A stretch of 64,000 bases of DNA from Anammoximicrobium sp964486845 (GTDB lineage: Bacteria; Planctomycetota; Planctomycetia; Pirellulales; Pirellulaceae). A program made the translations under genes and the position numbers. Below are positions 37,701 to 45,288 of this stretch, piece after piece; the stretch's first letter is position 1; each line of letters opens with the position of its first letter. The stretch spans positions 20,420 to 84,419 of the forward strand of contig CAZAQY010000006.1 of NCBI GenBank assembly GCA_964486845.1, read 5' to 3'. The notes below the pieces were generated by a model, which saw nothing but the letters and a program-made list of their open reading frames with translations, searched no databases and was not told where the DNA came from.

Positions 37701-40700
37701 TCGGCTGCGGCTTGCGTCACGGCGATGGTGAGCCGGGCCGCGTCATCATCGACGATCGTGGCCACGGCCTGCGCGTCGCCCAGGGACACGTTCCGGGCCG
37801 GCGTACCGGCGTTCAAATTGCTGAGGATGACCCGAAAGGTCTCGTCGGGCTCGATGACCATGTCGCCGCGAACTGCGACCGTCACGGTTTGGGTCAAGCT
37901 GCCGCCGGGCTCGAACGTCAGCGTCCCGTGTTGGGAATCGTAGTCGTGATCGCCGTTCTCGTCTTCTGCGGTGCCGTCGGCCGTTGCGTAATCGACGGTA
38001 ACCGGCACATCGACGGGGGCGGACAGGGTGACGGCAAACTCCAGCAACCTGGAGCCGGAATCCCCTTCGTCTGCCGGTTCCGGGCCGGTCACGCCAACCA
38101 CCGCCGCATCGTCGCAGGCGATGGTCACCGTCGCGGTCGATTCGGCTGAACTAACGGTCACGGACGGATGGTCCGTGCCGGTCAGAGAAACGATCACCGT
38201 CTCTGCCGCTTCGGCCAGGTTATCGTCCAAGACGTCCACCAGAATCACGGCGGAAGATGCTCCGGCCGGGATCGTCACTGCGCCCGTCAGCGCCACGTAA
38301 TCCGCACCCGGCGCCGCGGTGCCGCTGACCGCATAGGTCACAAGGATGCCTCCGGGCGGCGCCGTCTTGCCGCCCGCCAAACGGACCTCAAATTGCCCGT
38401 CGTCCGCGCCCGGTTCGCTGCCATCCGCGTCGCTGGCCGTGATCGCCACGGTCGTCGCGTCGTCGTCGGCGATGGTCACTTCCGCCTGTGCGCCGGCCGT
38501 CGAAAGGCTGACCGCCGGATGATTGACCCCCGTGAGCGTGACGATCACGGTTTCCGGCAGTTCGATCACGTTGTCGTCCAGCACGTCGATCAAGATCGTG
38601 GCGGTGGAAGCGCCGGCGGCGATGGTCAGCGAACCAGCCAGCAGCGCGTAGTCCGCTCCCCCTGTCGCGCTGCCGCCGGCGCCATAGGTTACGACGATCC
38701 CGCCTGGCGGTGCGACCTTCCCGCCGTCCAAGGCGACCGTCAGCAGGCCGTCGTTGCCGCCTGGCTCGCTGCCGCCGGCGTCGGTGGCGGAAATCGATAC
38801 CGTGGTGGCATCGTCATCCGCAATCGTGACGGCCGCGGCGTTGTTCGAGGGGTGAATCGTGGCCCCCGGATGATTCGTACTCGACAGCGTGACCGTTACC
38901 TGTTCCGTGAGTTCCACCACGTTGTCGTCCAACACATCGACCGCGATCGTCGCCGACGACTCTCCGGCGGCAATGGTCACGGTACCGGGCAATGCGGCGT
39001 AGTCGCTGCCGGGCGTGGCGGTGCCGCCGACCGTGTAGCTCACCTGAATTCCTCCGGTTGGCGCAACTTTTCCGTCGCCCAGGACAACCAGGAATTGACC
39101 GCCATCGGAACCGGGTTCGCTGGCGGTGCCGTCCACAGCCGAAATGGAGACGGTGGTCGCGTCATCGTCGTTCACGGTGACCGTCGCCGAAGCACGCGAC
39201 GGATGGATGGTCACCCCGGCGTGGCTGACGGTGTTGAGCGTGACCACGACCGTCTCCGGGTTCTCGATCACGTTGTCATTAACGGGGACGACGGGGACCG
39301 TCACCGACGACTGTCCTGCCGGGATCGTTGCCGTTCCCGTCAGCGCCGTGTAATCCGCCCCTGGTGTGGCCGTGCCGCTGACCGTGTACGTCACCGTGAT
39401 TCCGCCGTCCGGGGCGACCTTGTCCCCGTCCAAGGCCACGAGAAATGCGCCGCTGTCGGCGCCGGGTTCGCTCGCCGTCCCGTCGCCGGCTGTGATCGAG
39501 ACCGTCGTGGCATCATCGTCGGAGATCGTCACGGTGGCCGTGCGGTTGGTCGCGTGCAACGGCGCGCTTGGGTGATTGGTCCCCGTTAAGGTGACGACGA
39601 CCGTTTCCGTCAGTTCGACGACGTTGTCATCCAATACGTCCACAGTGATTGTCGCGGAAGAGCTGCCCGCAGGAATCGTCACCGAACCGGGCAGCGACGT
39701 GTAATCGGCGCCGCCCGTCGCCGTCCCGCCGATGGTGTACTCGACGGCGATGCCGCCCGCCGGAGCGAGTTTGCCGCCGGCCAACGCCACCGTGAACAGC
39801 CCGTCGTTGGCACCGGGTTCTCCGCCGCCGGCGTCGGTGGCCGTAATCGAGACCGTCGTGGCATCATCGTCGGCGATCATCACCGTCGCTTGGTTGTCCG
39901 TCGCGTGGGTCGTCACGCCGGCGTGATTGGTTCCGGTAAGGGTGACCGTCAGGAATTCGGTCCCTTCGACCACCTGGTCGTCCAGCACGTCGACGGCAAT
40001 GGTGGCCGAGGAGGCGCCGGCGGGGATCGTCACAGATCCGGAGAGAGCGGCGTAGTCGCTGCCGCTCGACGCGGTGCCGTTCGCCGTGTAATTGACGAGG
40101 ATTCCGCCGGCAGGCGCCAGCTTGCTTCCGCCCAAGGTCACGGTGAATTGGGCGTCGTTGCTGCCGGGTTCGGCGCCGTTGGCATCGGAAGCCGTGATCG
40201 AGACCGTCGTGGCATCATCATCGGCGATCGTGACGGTGGCGGAGTTGTCCGCGGGATGGAGCGTCACGGACGCGTGATTGGTTCCGGTGAGCGTCAACAC
40301 GACCGTCTCCGAGTCCTCGACGATCTGATCGTTCAGCACGTCGACAAGGATCGTGACGGACGACGCTCCGGCCGGGACCGTCACCGAGCCTGTCAGGGAC
40401 ACGTAGTCGGCCCCGGCGGAAGCAGTGCCGCTGACGGTGTAACTGACGACGATGCCGCCGGCCGGCGCCAACTTGCCGCCGTCCAAACGGACCGTGAACT
40501 GGCCGTCATCCGTGCCCGGCTCGGCGCCGTTGGCGTCGCTGGGAATAACGGAGACGGTGGTCGCATCGTCGTCGGCAATCGTGGCTGTGGCGGTCTTGTT
40601 GGTTGTCGAGACGGAAACCGACGGATGATTGGTGCTGGTCAGCGTGAGGATGACGCTTTCGCTCGGCTCGATGGCCTCGTCGTCCAGCACATCGACGACG

Positions 40701-42931
40701 ATGGTCGCGGAGGAAGCTCCGGCCGGAATGGTCACGGAGCCCGCGAGCACCGCGTAGTCCGAGCCTGCGGAGGCGGTGCCGCCGACGGAGTAGTTGATGG
40801 CGATGCCGCCGGGCGGTGCGACTTTGCCGCCCTCCAAGGTCACGGTGAATTGAGCGTCATCCGCGCCGGGCTCACTACCTCCGGCGTCGCTGGCGGAAAT
40901 CGACACGGTCGTTCCGTCGTTGTCCGAGATGGTGGCCGTCGCCTGGTTGCCGGCCGGCGCCACGGTGACGCCTGGATGGTCCGTGCCGAGGAGCGTGACG
41001 ATGACCGTTTCCGAGGATTCCACGACATTGTCATCCAACACGGACAGGGCGATGGTCGCCGATGAGGCCCCTGCGGCAATGGTCACGGAACCCGGCAGGG
41101 CCGTGTAGTCGGCGCCTGCCGTAGCGGTGCCGCCGACGGAATAGTTGACCACGATGCCACCGGCCGGAGCGACCTTGCTCCCGGCCAGCGTTAAGGTGAA
41201 CAGGGCCCCGTTGGAGCCCGTTTCGCCGGCAATCGCGTCGGTCGCGACAATCGACACAGTGGTGGCGTCGTCATCGGCCACACTGACTGTTGCCGAGCGG
41301 TTTGCCGCATGGACCGTGGCCCCGGAGTGGTTCGTGCTGGTCAGCGTCAGCACAACGGTTTCGGCGATTTCGACCACGTTGTCGTTCAGAACGTCGACGG
41401 TGACGCCGGCGGACGACGCACCGGCCGGGATGGTCACCGAGCCGGGCAGGGCCGTGTAATCCGCGCCTGGTGTGGCGGTTCCGCCGACCGAGTAGTTGAC
41501 CACGATCCCGCCGGGCGGTGCGATCTTGCCGCCGTCCAAGGTTACGGTGAACTGGCCGTCGTCCGTCCCCGGCTCGCTGCCGGCGGCGTCGCTCGCCGTG
41601 ACGGAAACGGTGGTGGCATCGTCGTCGCTGATGGTGACCGTCGCGGTGTTTTGGCTGGGATGGATCGTCACATTGGCGTTGTTCGTGCCCGTCAAAGTCA
41701 CGGCCACCGACTCGGACATTTCGACCACCTGATCGTTCACGACGTCCACCGGAATGTCGGCTGACGAGGCTCCGGACGCGATGATGACGCTGCCGCCGAA
41801 AGCCACGTAATCTGCGCCCGCGGTCGCGGTCCCGCCTACGCTGTAGCTGACGATGATGCCGCCTGGCGGCGCCAGTTTGCCGCCGGCCAGGGTCACGGTA
41901 AACAGACCGTCATCCGTGCCTGGCTCGCTGCCGCTGGGGTCCGTGGCCACGATCGACACCGTGGTGGCGTCATCGTCGATGTTGATGACGGAGACATCGT
42001 CCGCGTTCTTGCCGTTGTAGTCCGTATCGGTGCTGGCGGCGGGGGCCGTCACGATGGTGTAGCCGACGGGCCCGTCGATCACGTCGTCGTTGACGCCGGT
42101 AACCGTGACGCGCTGCGCGACGTTCCAGTTCGCCGTGGTGAAGATCAGGCTGGCGGGCGAGACGGTGCCCTCCGTAAGATCGCTGGAGGACAACCCGATC
42201 GTGACGCTGGCGGTGGGTTGCTTCGTGAGGACCACTTCAAAGGACGCCGTGCCGCCGCCTTCCGTCGTCGTCAAGCCGAAAGTGGGGGTGACACGGATTC
42301 CGCCGCTGAGGATTTCGATCGAGGTCTGGAAGTTGATCTCGCCGGCGGGCACGATCAAATGGTCCTCGAAGAACTCAACCCAGTGCAACGGGCTGTCGGC
42401 GGCGGTGGCGGTGAACGTCAAGGTTCCGGGCGCTGCCGCGGTCCATGGTTGATTGGACTGGAACAGCAGGCAGTCGCGGCCTCTCGGATTGGGTGCCACC
42501 TGGTCGTAGTCCAATCCTCCAACTTCGTCGATCAGCCCCGAAACAAGCACGGTCCCCGAGCTGAACGCGCCGTATTCGCCGGGGTGGAGTGACTTGTCCG
42601 CAGGAAGGGTCACAAGACCCGGATCGAAATTGACGTCCAAGTAGGCTTGGAAGACCCCGGTGGGACTGCGGCGCGCGTCCCGCACGTAGGCTTTCACCAG
42701 AAACTGGTCGCCCACTTGCAGCGAGGTGAGAGGCTGGCCGCCAAGATCAGTGAACTCGAACCTCACGTTCAGGTCCCCGGCGAGGAGTCGGCGATCCTCC
42801 AGGGGCTCGAAAACGAGACTGCGTGCGCGCCGCGCCGATTTTCGCCGGAATCGCTCCGTGAACTGCGACTGAAGCCCCGAAGCGCGGCCCGATGAGCCAC
42901 GGTCAGACCGACGCCTTTTTCCTATTGCCAT
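31724..42931 (-). CDS. Giant LEPRxLL surface protein: cohesin-like domain, ~26 Calx-beta repeats, SdrD-B-like domain
   Basis: 3735 residues. A basic N-terminus leads to FEPLEDRRLLAGD (41-53), the planctomycete export-type motif. Residues ~54-215 resemble a cohesin fold (VRFEFTDLGGQ, LQVGDQFLVKAYVRD, FQAYLDVNFDPGLV, ending with SIEILSG). From ~320 to ~3374 I count about 26 Calx-beta-type units of ~117 residues. Most start DATTVSIxAxDxxGSEPG and contain GTATxGADYTALxGxVTIPAG; five in the middle start with a KVDDGAEG-type segment, and two are divergent. An SdrD-B-like unit (ISGVVWIDANNDRQQ) and an Ala/Glu/Pro-rich tail ending VFAEDAWLDAL follow. It is probably a calcium-dependent adhesin or surface-layer component. 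Confidence 0.9.
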   Translation of the reverse strand: MAIGKRRRSDRGSSGRASGLQSQFTERFRRKSARRARSLVFEPLEDRRLLAGDLNVRFEFTDLGGQPLTSLQVGDQFLVKAYVRDARRSPTGVFQAYLDVNFDPGLVTLPADKSLHPGEYGAFSSGTVLVSGLIDEVGGLDYDQVAPNPRGRDCLLFQSNQPWTAAAPGTLTFTATAADSPLHWVEFFEDHLIVPAGEINFQTSIEILSGGIRVTPTFGLTTTEGGGTASFEVVLTKQPTASVTIGLSSSDLTEGTVSPASLIFTTANWNVAQRVTVTGVNDDVIDGPVGYTIVTAPAASTDTDYNGKNADDVSVINIDDDATTVSIVATDPSGSEPGTDDGLFTVTLAGGKLAPPGGIIVSYSVGGTATAGADYVAFGGSVIIASGASSADIPVDVVNDQVVEMSESVAVTLTGTNNANVTIHPSQNTATVTISDDDATTVSVTASDAAGSEPGTDDGQFTVTLDGGKIAPPGGIVVNYSVGGTATPGADYTALPGSVTIPAGASSAGVTVDVLNDNVVEIAETVVLTLTSTNHSGATVHAANRSATVSVADDDATTVSIVATDAIAGETGSNGALFTLTLAGSKVAPAGGIVVNYSVGGTATAGADYTALPGSVTIAAGASSATIALSVLDDNVVESSETVIVTLLGTDHPGVTVAPAGNQATATISDNDGTTVSISASDAGGSEPGADDAQFTVTLEGGKVAPPGGIAINYSVGGTASAGSDYAVLAGSVTIPAGASSATIVVDVLDDEAIEPSESVILTLTSTNHPSVSVSTTNKTATATIADDDATTVSVIPSDANGAEPGTDDGQFTVRLDGGKLAPAGGIVVSYTVSGTASAGADYVSLTGSVTVPAGASSVTILVDVLNDQIVEDSETVVLTLTGTNHASVTLHPADNSATVTIADDDATTVSITASDANGAEPGSNDAQFTVTLGGSKLAPAGGILVNYTANGTASSGSDYAALSGSVTIPAGASSATIAVDVLDDQVVEGTEFLTVTLTGTNHAGVTTHATDNQATVMIADDDATTVSITATDAGGGEPGANDGLFTVALAGGKLAPAGGIAVEYTIGGTATGGADYTSLPGSVTIPAGSSSATITVDVLDDNVVELTETVVVTLTGTNHPSAPLHATNRTATVTISDDDATTVSITAGDGTASEPGADSGAFLVALDGDKVAPDGGITVTYTVSGTATPGADYTALTGTATIPAGQSSVTVPVVPVNDNVIENPETVVVTLNTVSHAGVTIHPSRASATVTVNDDDATTVSISAVDGTASEPGSDGGQFLVVLGDGKVAPTGGIQVSYTVGGTATPGSDYAALPGTVTIAAGESSATIAVDVLDDNVVELTEQVTVTLSSTNHPGATIHPSNNAAAVTIADDDATTVSISATDAGGSEPGGNDGLLTVALDGGKVAPPGGIVVTYGAGGSATGGADYALLAGSLTIAAGASTATILIDVLDDNVIELPETVIVTLTGVNHPAVSLSTAGAQAEVTIADDDATTVAITASDADGSEPGADDGQFEVRLAGGKTAPPGGILVTYAVSGTAAPGADYVALTGAVTIPAGASSAVILVDVLDDNLAEAAETVIVSLTGTDHPSVTVSSAESTATVTIACDDAAVVGVTGPEPADEGDSGSRLLEFAVTLSAPVDVPVTVDYATADGTAEDENGDHDYDSQHGTLTFEPGGSLTQTVTVAVRGDMVIEPDETFRVILSNLNAGTPARNVSLGDAQAVATIVDDDAARLTIAVTQAAAEDATHGLFTITTDKLLSQPIQVLLAVSGTATPDEDYVTISPSLTFPADARSVTVPVTVLADSMIEGDETVVVQILGTSDPAARPGTPDSATLTIADDEATTVSIAADDGAGSEPGADDGRFVITLGGGKVAPPQGILVYYAVSGTATADEDYVALPVSVTILGGRNSAAIAVDVLDDNVVEPTETVVVTLLGTNNAGATVDPVNHTATVWIADDDTATVSIDKVHDGVEAATPTNGKFRVTLTKVSATDTVLSYTVAGTALPGAGNDYATLSGTVTIMAGDATADIEVAVLDDDIVEDTETVVVTLEAVTSGDEDISIDSRNATAQIGIADEDTAMVSIARIEDGAEGAVTTSGRFRVTQTLPSATDTVLSYTVSGTATHGDDYAPLSGSVTIPAGATAAHIDIVVLDDSLVEDNETVVVTLADITSGDPEIAVGEAGRTATLIIADDDKATVSIAKVDDGVEDNLPTNGKFRVTQTLPSATDTVVSYTVSGTATHGDDYASVSGSVIIPAGATTVDLDIVVLNDDWVEGGETVTVTLIAVTSGDPDIAIDDVDNSATLLISDDDMATVSVEKVAGGAEAPTPANGRFRVVQTRASVADTVLSYTVSGTAMPGDGNDYTPLSGTVTIAAGSLAADIDVAVLDDDLVEGTETVIVTLTGITSAAPGVSIDAATPYAFLEILDDDEAAVSITKVDDGAEGAVPADGRFLVTQTKPSDTDTVLTYLVTGTATPGAGEDYTPLAGTLTIAAGQTSAEIVVSVLNDLLVEETETVIVTLSAITSGDPDVVIDQTNKTATVSILDEIASVSIEASDATAGEPGADEGHFLVALAGGRQAPPGGIRVSYTVSGSATPGADYTALAGVATIPSGQSSVSIPVVVLDDNVVELPETVVVTLTGVDHPNVAIETAANQAIVTIDDDDPTTVSIVASDPSGSEPGTDDGEFTVTLDGGKTAPAGGVTVSYTVSGTAIGGEDYTALTGTVTIPAGQSSITIPVDVLDDNIVELPETVILTLTGTNHPGVTVQAAADTATVTIHDGGPEDADATTVSIAATDATGSEPGTDDGQFTVTLAGGKLAPNGGVTVTYTVGGSATPGSDYTALSGTVTIPAGQSSAIILVDVLNDDIVELPETVVVTLTGTDHPGVTIAATENTAIVTISDDIEPGSDATTVSIAATDAVGSEPGADNGLFTVTLAGGKLAPTGGITVNYTVSGTATAGTDYTALTGTVTIPAGASSATILVDVLDDNIVEAAETVIVALTSTNHAAVTVDRANNAATVTINDDDPTTVSIAASDATGSEPGTDDGAFTVTLAGGKLAPAGGIAVTYTVAGTATAGADYTTLTGTVTIPAGQSSATILVDVLDDNVVETPEAVILTLTGTNHAGATIHATNNTATVTIDSSDDNTTVSISATDATGREPGTDGARLTVTLANSKVAPDGGIVVNYNTSGTATAGSDYTALPGTVAIPAGASSATIAVSVLDDNVVESAETVIVTLTGTNHAGATIASINNSATVTIEDDDSTTVSISASDANAGEPSNNGQFTVTLDNGKVAPAGGIVVNYTTAGTATAGSDYTSLPGTVTILAGQPSATIPVNVIDDTTADEPAETVVVTLASTNHPSVSISTASPSATVTIAADDLRNASISGVVWIDANNDRQQQKNTSGSPLEPGIPGVTVRLTGTARDGSTLELEAMTDGDGAYRFFDLPAGTYEIREEHPAAWIDGPEMLASSTANDTYSNIVLTPSQNAVDYSFGERTLQPQFVSKRQFLASTPATDVYLRELNALAKQRAGDAAGAQAIRDAGIPSEVSAGSTAAAAASAQVTAPESSAAGAAGEGEAAQTNAEAADVNAKAPPAEGEAAPKPAASSRPSVEVAFRTDSRPAAMPAASEALDVRRSLASAASSKPAPESAAFPTGERAACEEVIGVAGLQPSSQSQSAQRDDRAAAADRRASSAFDGSQPAAQLCNASGSAATSTRKAEENLEPVALVDLVFAEDAWLDAL

Positions 42932-43309
42932 GGACGAACCTCTCCACCATTACTGAAGACGAGTAGCGCACTGCGCCAATCTAGCACCCGTTGACCCGCC
43001 GAGTGCGAGTTCCGGGTCAGGAATCAACGCAACGGAAAGCTGATACGGCCGTCAGACTCGATGTTAGCCCTGATCTTCGGATGCGGCAAGGATTTGGCGC
43101 GTTTCGAGATGGGGCTCGATCGCCAGCTGGTAGCAGATGTGAGGGTTTGAGGGGAGAGAAGAAGAGTAGCGATCATCGGGGCAACGAGGTCTTCGCTGCG
43201 GCGAGCCAAACAGAAAAGGAGCCGCAGCTCCATGCGAGCTTGCGGCCCCTCATTCGTTTGGTTCGAACACGCACGGACGGGTCCGATTTGGCGGACCGTG
43301 GCCGGTGCT
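42932..43309. other. Spacer without genes, with minus-strand terminator
   Basis: It separates the end of the 533-residue LEPRxLL gene from the start of the giant gene on the same strand. A hairpin (43221-43246) followed by a T-rich tract on the minus strand lies near the right end. Otherwise no feature was recognised; the giant gene's promoter should be here. Confidence 0.5.
43211..43246 (-). terminator. Terminator of the 533-residue LEPRxLL gene
   Basis: On the minus strand GCCGCAAGCTC and GAGCTGCGGC form a GC-rich stem with one bulge around a GCATG loop, followed by TCCTTTTCTGTTT. It lies about 65 nt beyond the stop codon. Confidence 0.7.
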
Positions 43310-44911
43310 TCAGAGTTCGAACACGTTTTCCCAGTTCAACAGATTGACGGTTCCGCCGCTGAACAACACATCCCGACTCCGCCGCTCGTCCTGATCGCCG
43401 TCTTCGCCGTCGAGGAGCGTATCGCCGAGGAACTGGACGTGTTCCATGACCAACAAGTCGTTGAGGTCTCCAAGTTCGATCTCGGCCAGCATGACCACTT
43501 GGCGAGCGCTGCTCGAACTTCCCTTGATGGTCACGACATCCATTTGGTTTCCGGTCTCAATGATCAGTCCCTGAATCGGCTGATTCTGCTGCAGGAGCAC
43601 GGAGTTGTTGCCATTGAAGAGTTTGAGTTCGACGGGGCCGGTGATATTGCTCTCCGTGACCTCCACGATGTCATTTCCATCGTCGCCCAGCACAGTGAGC
43701 CCTTCGCTTCCGGACAGGCAACAGCCGATGACGCTGGCATAGATCTTCGTAGTGCTTCCGTAGAGGTTCGATTCCGAACTGGATCCGCCATAGTCATGAT
43801 CGATGCTCACACCAAACATTGCGGTGGAGTTCTGCATATCGAACAGATCGACACCCGCGCCGTTCTGCAGCAACAGCGACGGTGCCGGGTCGCCACTAGG
43901 GGGACTGATATCGCTTCCCAGCACCGTGTTGGCCGACACCAGCACTCGGCTGTCACCTCCATCGTTATCGATGAAGACCTTGCCGCGGACGTTGGTGTTG
44001 TTGAAGGTGACCAGATCGTCCAGTTGCTGCAAAGCGGGGACGTCGATTGGATTCTCACCGTTGTAGATGGTCAGACTGCCGTAGAGCGTATTTCCCGTAG
44101 CCCCGGTCGAAGTGAACGTGGTGCGACTGCCACCGGGACCGTTGCTGATCGTCGTCCCCGCCGCGGTGGACTTGTCGATGGACGAATCCTGGATATCGAT
44201 CACGTCCAGATCGGGACCGTTGGTGATGGTCAACTGTTTTTCGATGTGGACGCGTTGGAGCACGGTCGAGGTCGAGCCGCCGCCGCCTGCCGAATCGGTA
44301 TTGTTGACCGTGACGGCACCTTCAATCGTCGAATCAAAAACGGCGAGTTCACTGCGGGCGTAGGTGGGGGGGGTGTTCTGAGGATCAAGCCTGACATCCA
44401 GATTGCCCTTCACCAACACGTTCGTCAAGACGTTCTTCTTCGTTCCACAGGCGTCATTCGTGATCACCACGCTGCCGCGCACCAGTGCCGCGCCCGCCTT
44501 GTGTCCCGCCAAAGGTCCCGCCGGCGTCGCGCCCGTGAGTTCAAAGGTGTCGTTCAAGAGCCCCAACTGCACATCAATGTTCTGCACCCCGTTGACGGTC
44601 GTCGAGAGCTTGAGTGAACCGCTTGAGCCTTCGCGCAGCAGCGTGTTGTTCTTGGCGGTTACGATAAACTGGCCCGTGGCAGCGCCCTGCTTCACCTCGA
44701 CCCAGTTGTCCGATGGGTTGCCTGCACCACCATCGACCAGGGGTTGGTCTCCGGTCAACCTCAACGTGCTGCCGTCGAGTTCCACCAGGACGACACCCGA
44801 CAGGACTTCTCGCCTTTCCAGGGATTCCAGCAGCAGACGCCGCGACGCTTTGCGGCGCAGCTTCGTTCCTCGACTACTTGACTTCTTGCTTCGCGGACTG
44901 AGCCAAAACAT
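43310..44911 (-). CDS. LEPRxLL-motif exported beta-rich protein
   Basis: 533 residues from ATG 44911, with GAGGTG upstream. The N-terminus is very basic (SPRSKKSSSRGTKLRRKASRR) and leads to LLLESLERREVLSG (about residues 25-39), the same planctomycete motif as its neighbours. The rest is a repetitive right-handed beta-helix-like sequence of short Asn/Asp/Gly-rich strands (GSVVITNDACG, GNLDVRLDPQN, ITNGPDLDVIDIQDS, LTVLGDDGNDIVEV), with RTX-like GDDGND turns that may bind calcium. It has no enzymatic signature. It ends NLLNWENVFEL. It is the neighbour of the giant Calx-beta gene and divergent from the SdrD-B giant. Confidence 0.85.
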   Translation of the reverse strand: MFWLSPRSKKSSSRGTKLRRKASRRLLLESLERREVLSGVVLVELDGSTLRLTGDQPLVDGGAGNPSDNWVEVKQGAATGQFIVTAKNNTLLREGSSGSLKLSTTVNGVQNIDVQLGLLNDTFELTGATPAGPLAGHKAGAALVRGSVVITNDACGTKKNVLTNVLVKGNLDVRLDPQNTPPTYARSELAVFDSTIEGAVTVNNTDSAGGGGSTSTVLQRVHIEKQLTITNGPDLDVIDIQDSSIDKSTAAGTTISNGPGGSRTTFTSTGATGNTLYGSLTIYNGENPIDVPALQQLDDLVTFNNTNVRGKVFIDNDGGDSRVLVSANTVLGSDISPPSGDPAPSLLLQNGAGVDLFDMQNSTAMFGVSIDHDYGGSSSESNLYGSTTKIYASVIGCCLSGSEGLTVLGDDGNDIVEVTESNITGPVELKLFNGNNSVLLQQNQPIQGLIIETGNQMDVVTIKGSSSSARQVVMLAEIELGDLNDLLVMEHVQFLGDTLLDGEDGDQDERRSRDVLFSGGTVNLLNWENVFEL

Positions 44912-45288
44912 GGTGTTCACCTCGCATCGAATCGGTGGTGGGTGCCTCATCCGTAAGTGGATAAAACCAAACCCCTTTCCGTGCGATTTGGGGACTTTTT
45001 GCCGAGAACGTGCAACCGGGCCTGCAAGGGTAGCCAAAGACGACGGATCCGATCGGGAAAATCTATGGCTTTTTCCGGCTGTAACACCGACAAATCTGGT
45101 TATAATTCGACCTATTGGCTCCGTCAATCGTTTGGATGTTTTTTTTCTGAACTCGGAACGCCTCAATTCGGCGGAGCGATAGGTCGGGGAGCGGACGGAA
45201 CGCTCCAGAACAGCGGGGGAAGGAGCCGGTCGGGTGTCTGACTTCGTGCAGCACACCGCAACAGGAGCAATTTTTCCTGCAGGCAACT
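44912..45288. other. Divergent promoter region of two LEPRxLL genes
   Basis: 377 bp without a gene between divergent start codons (44911 minus, 45289 plus). A TATAAT hexamer lies at 45101-45106 on the plus strand with only a weak -35. It has A/T-richer pockets than the surroundings (for example near 45140-45150). Confidence 0.45.

Noticed and set aside
32314..42895. Many long plus-strand open frames antisense to the giant Calx-beta gene, themselves repetitive
   Set aside because: They mirror the repeats and GC-biased codon pattern of the real gene; they have no RBS series, no family similarity and high Arg/Asp shadow composition.
43259..43275. GTTCGAAC word resembling a tRNA T-loop
   Set aside because: No acceptor, D or anticodon stems could be built around it.
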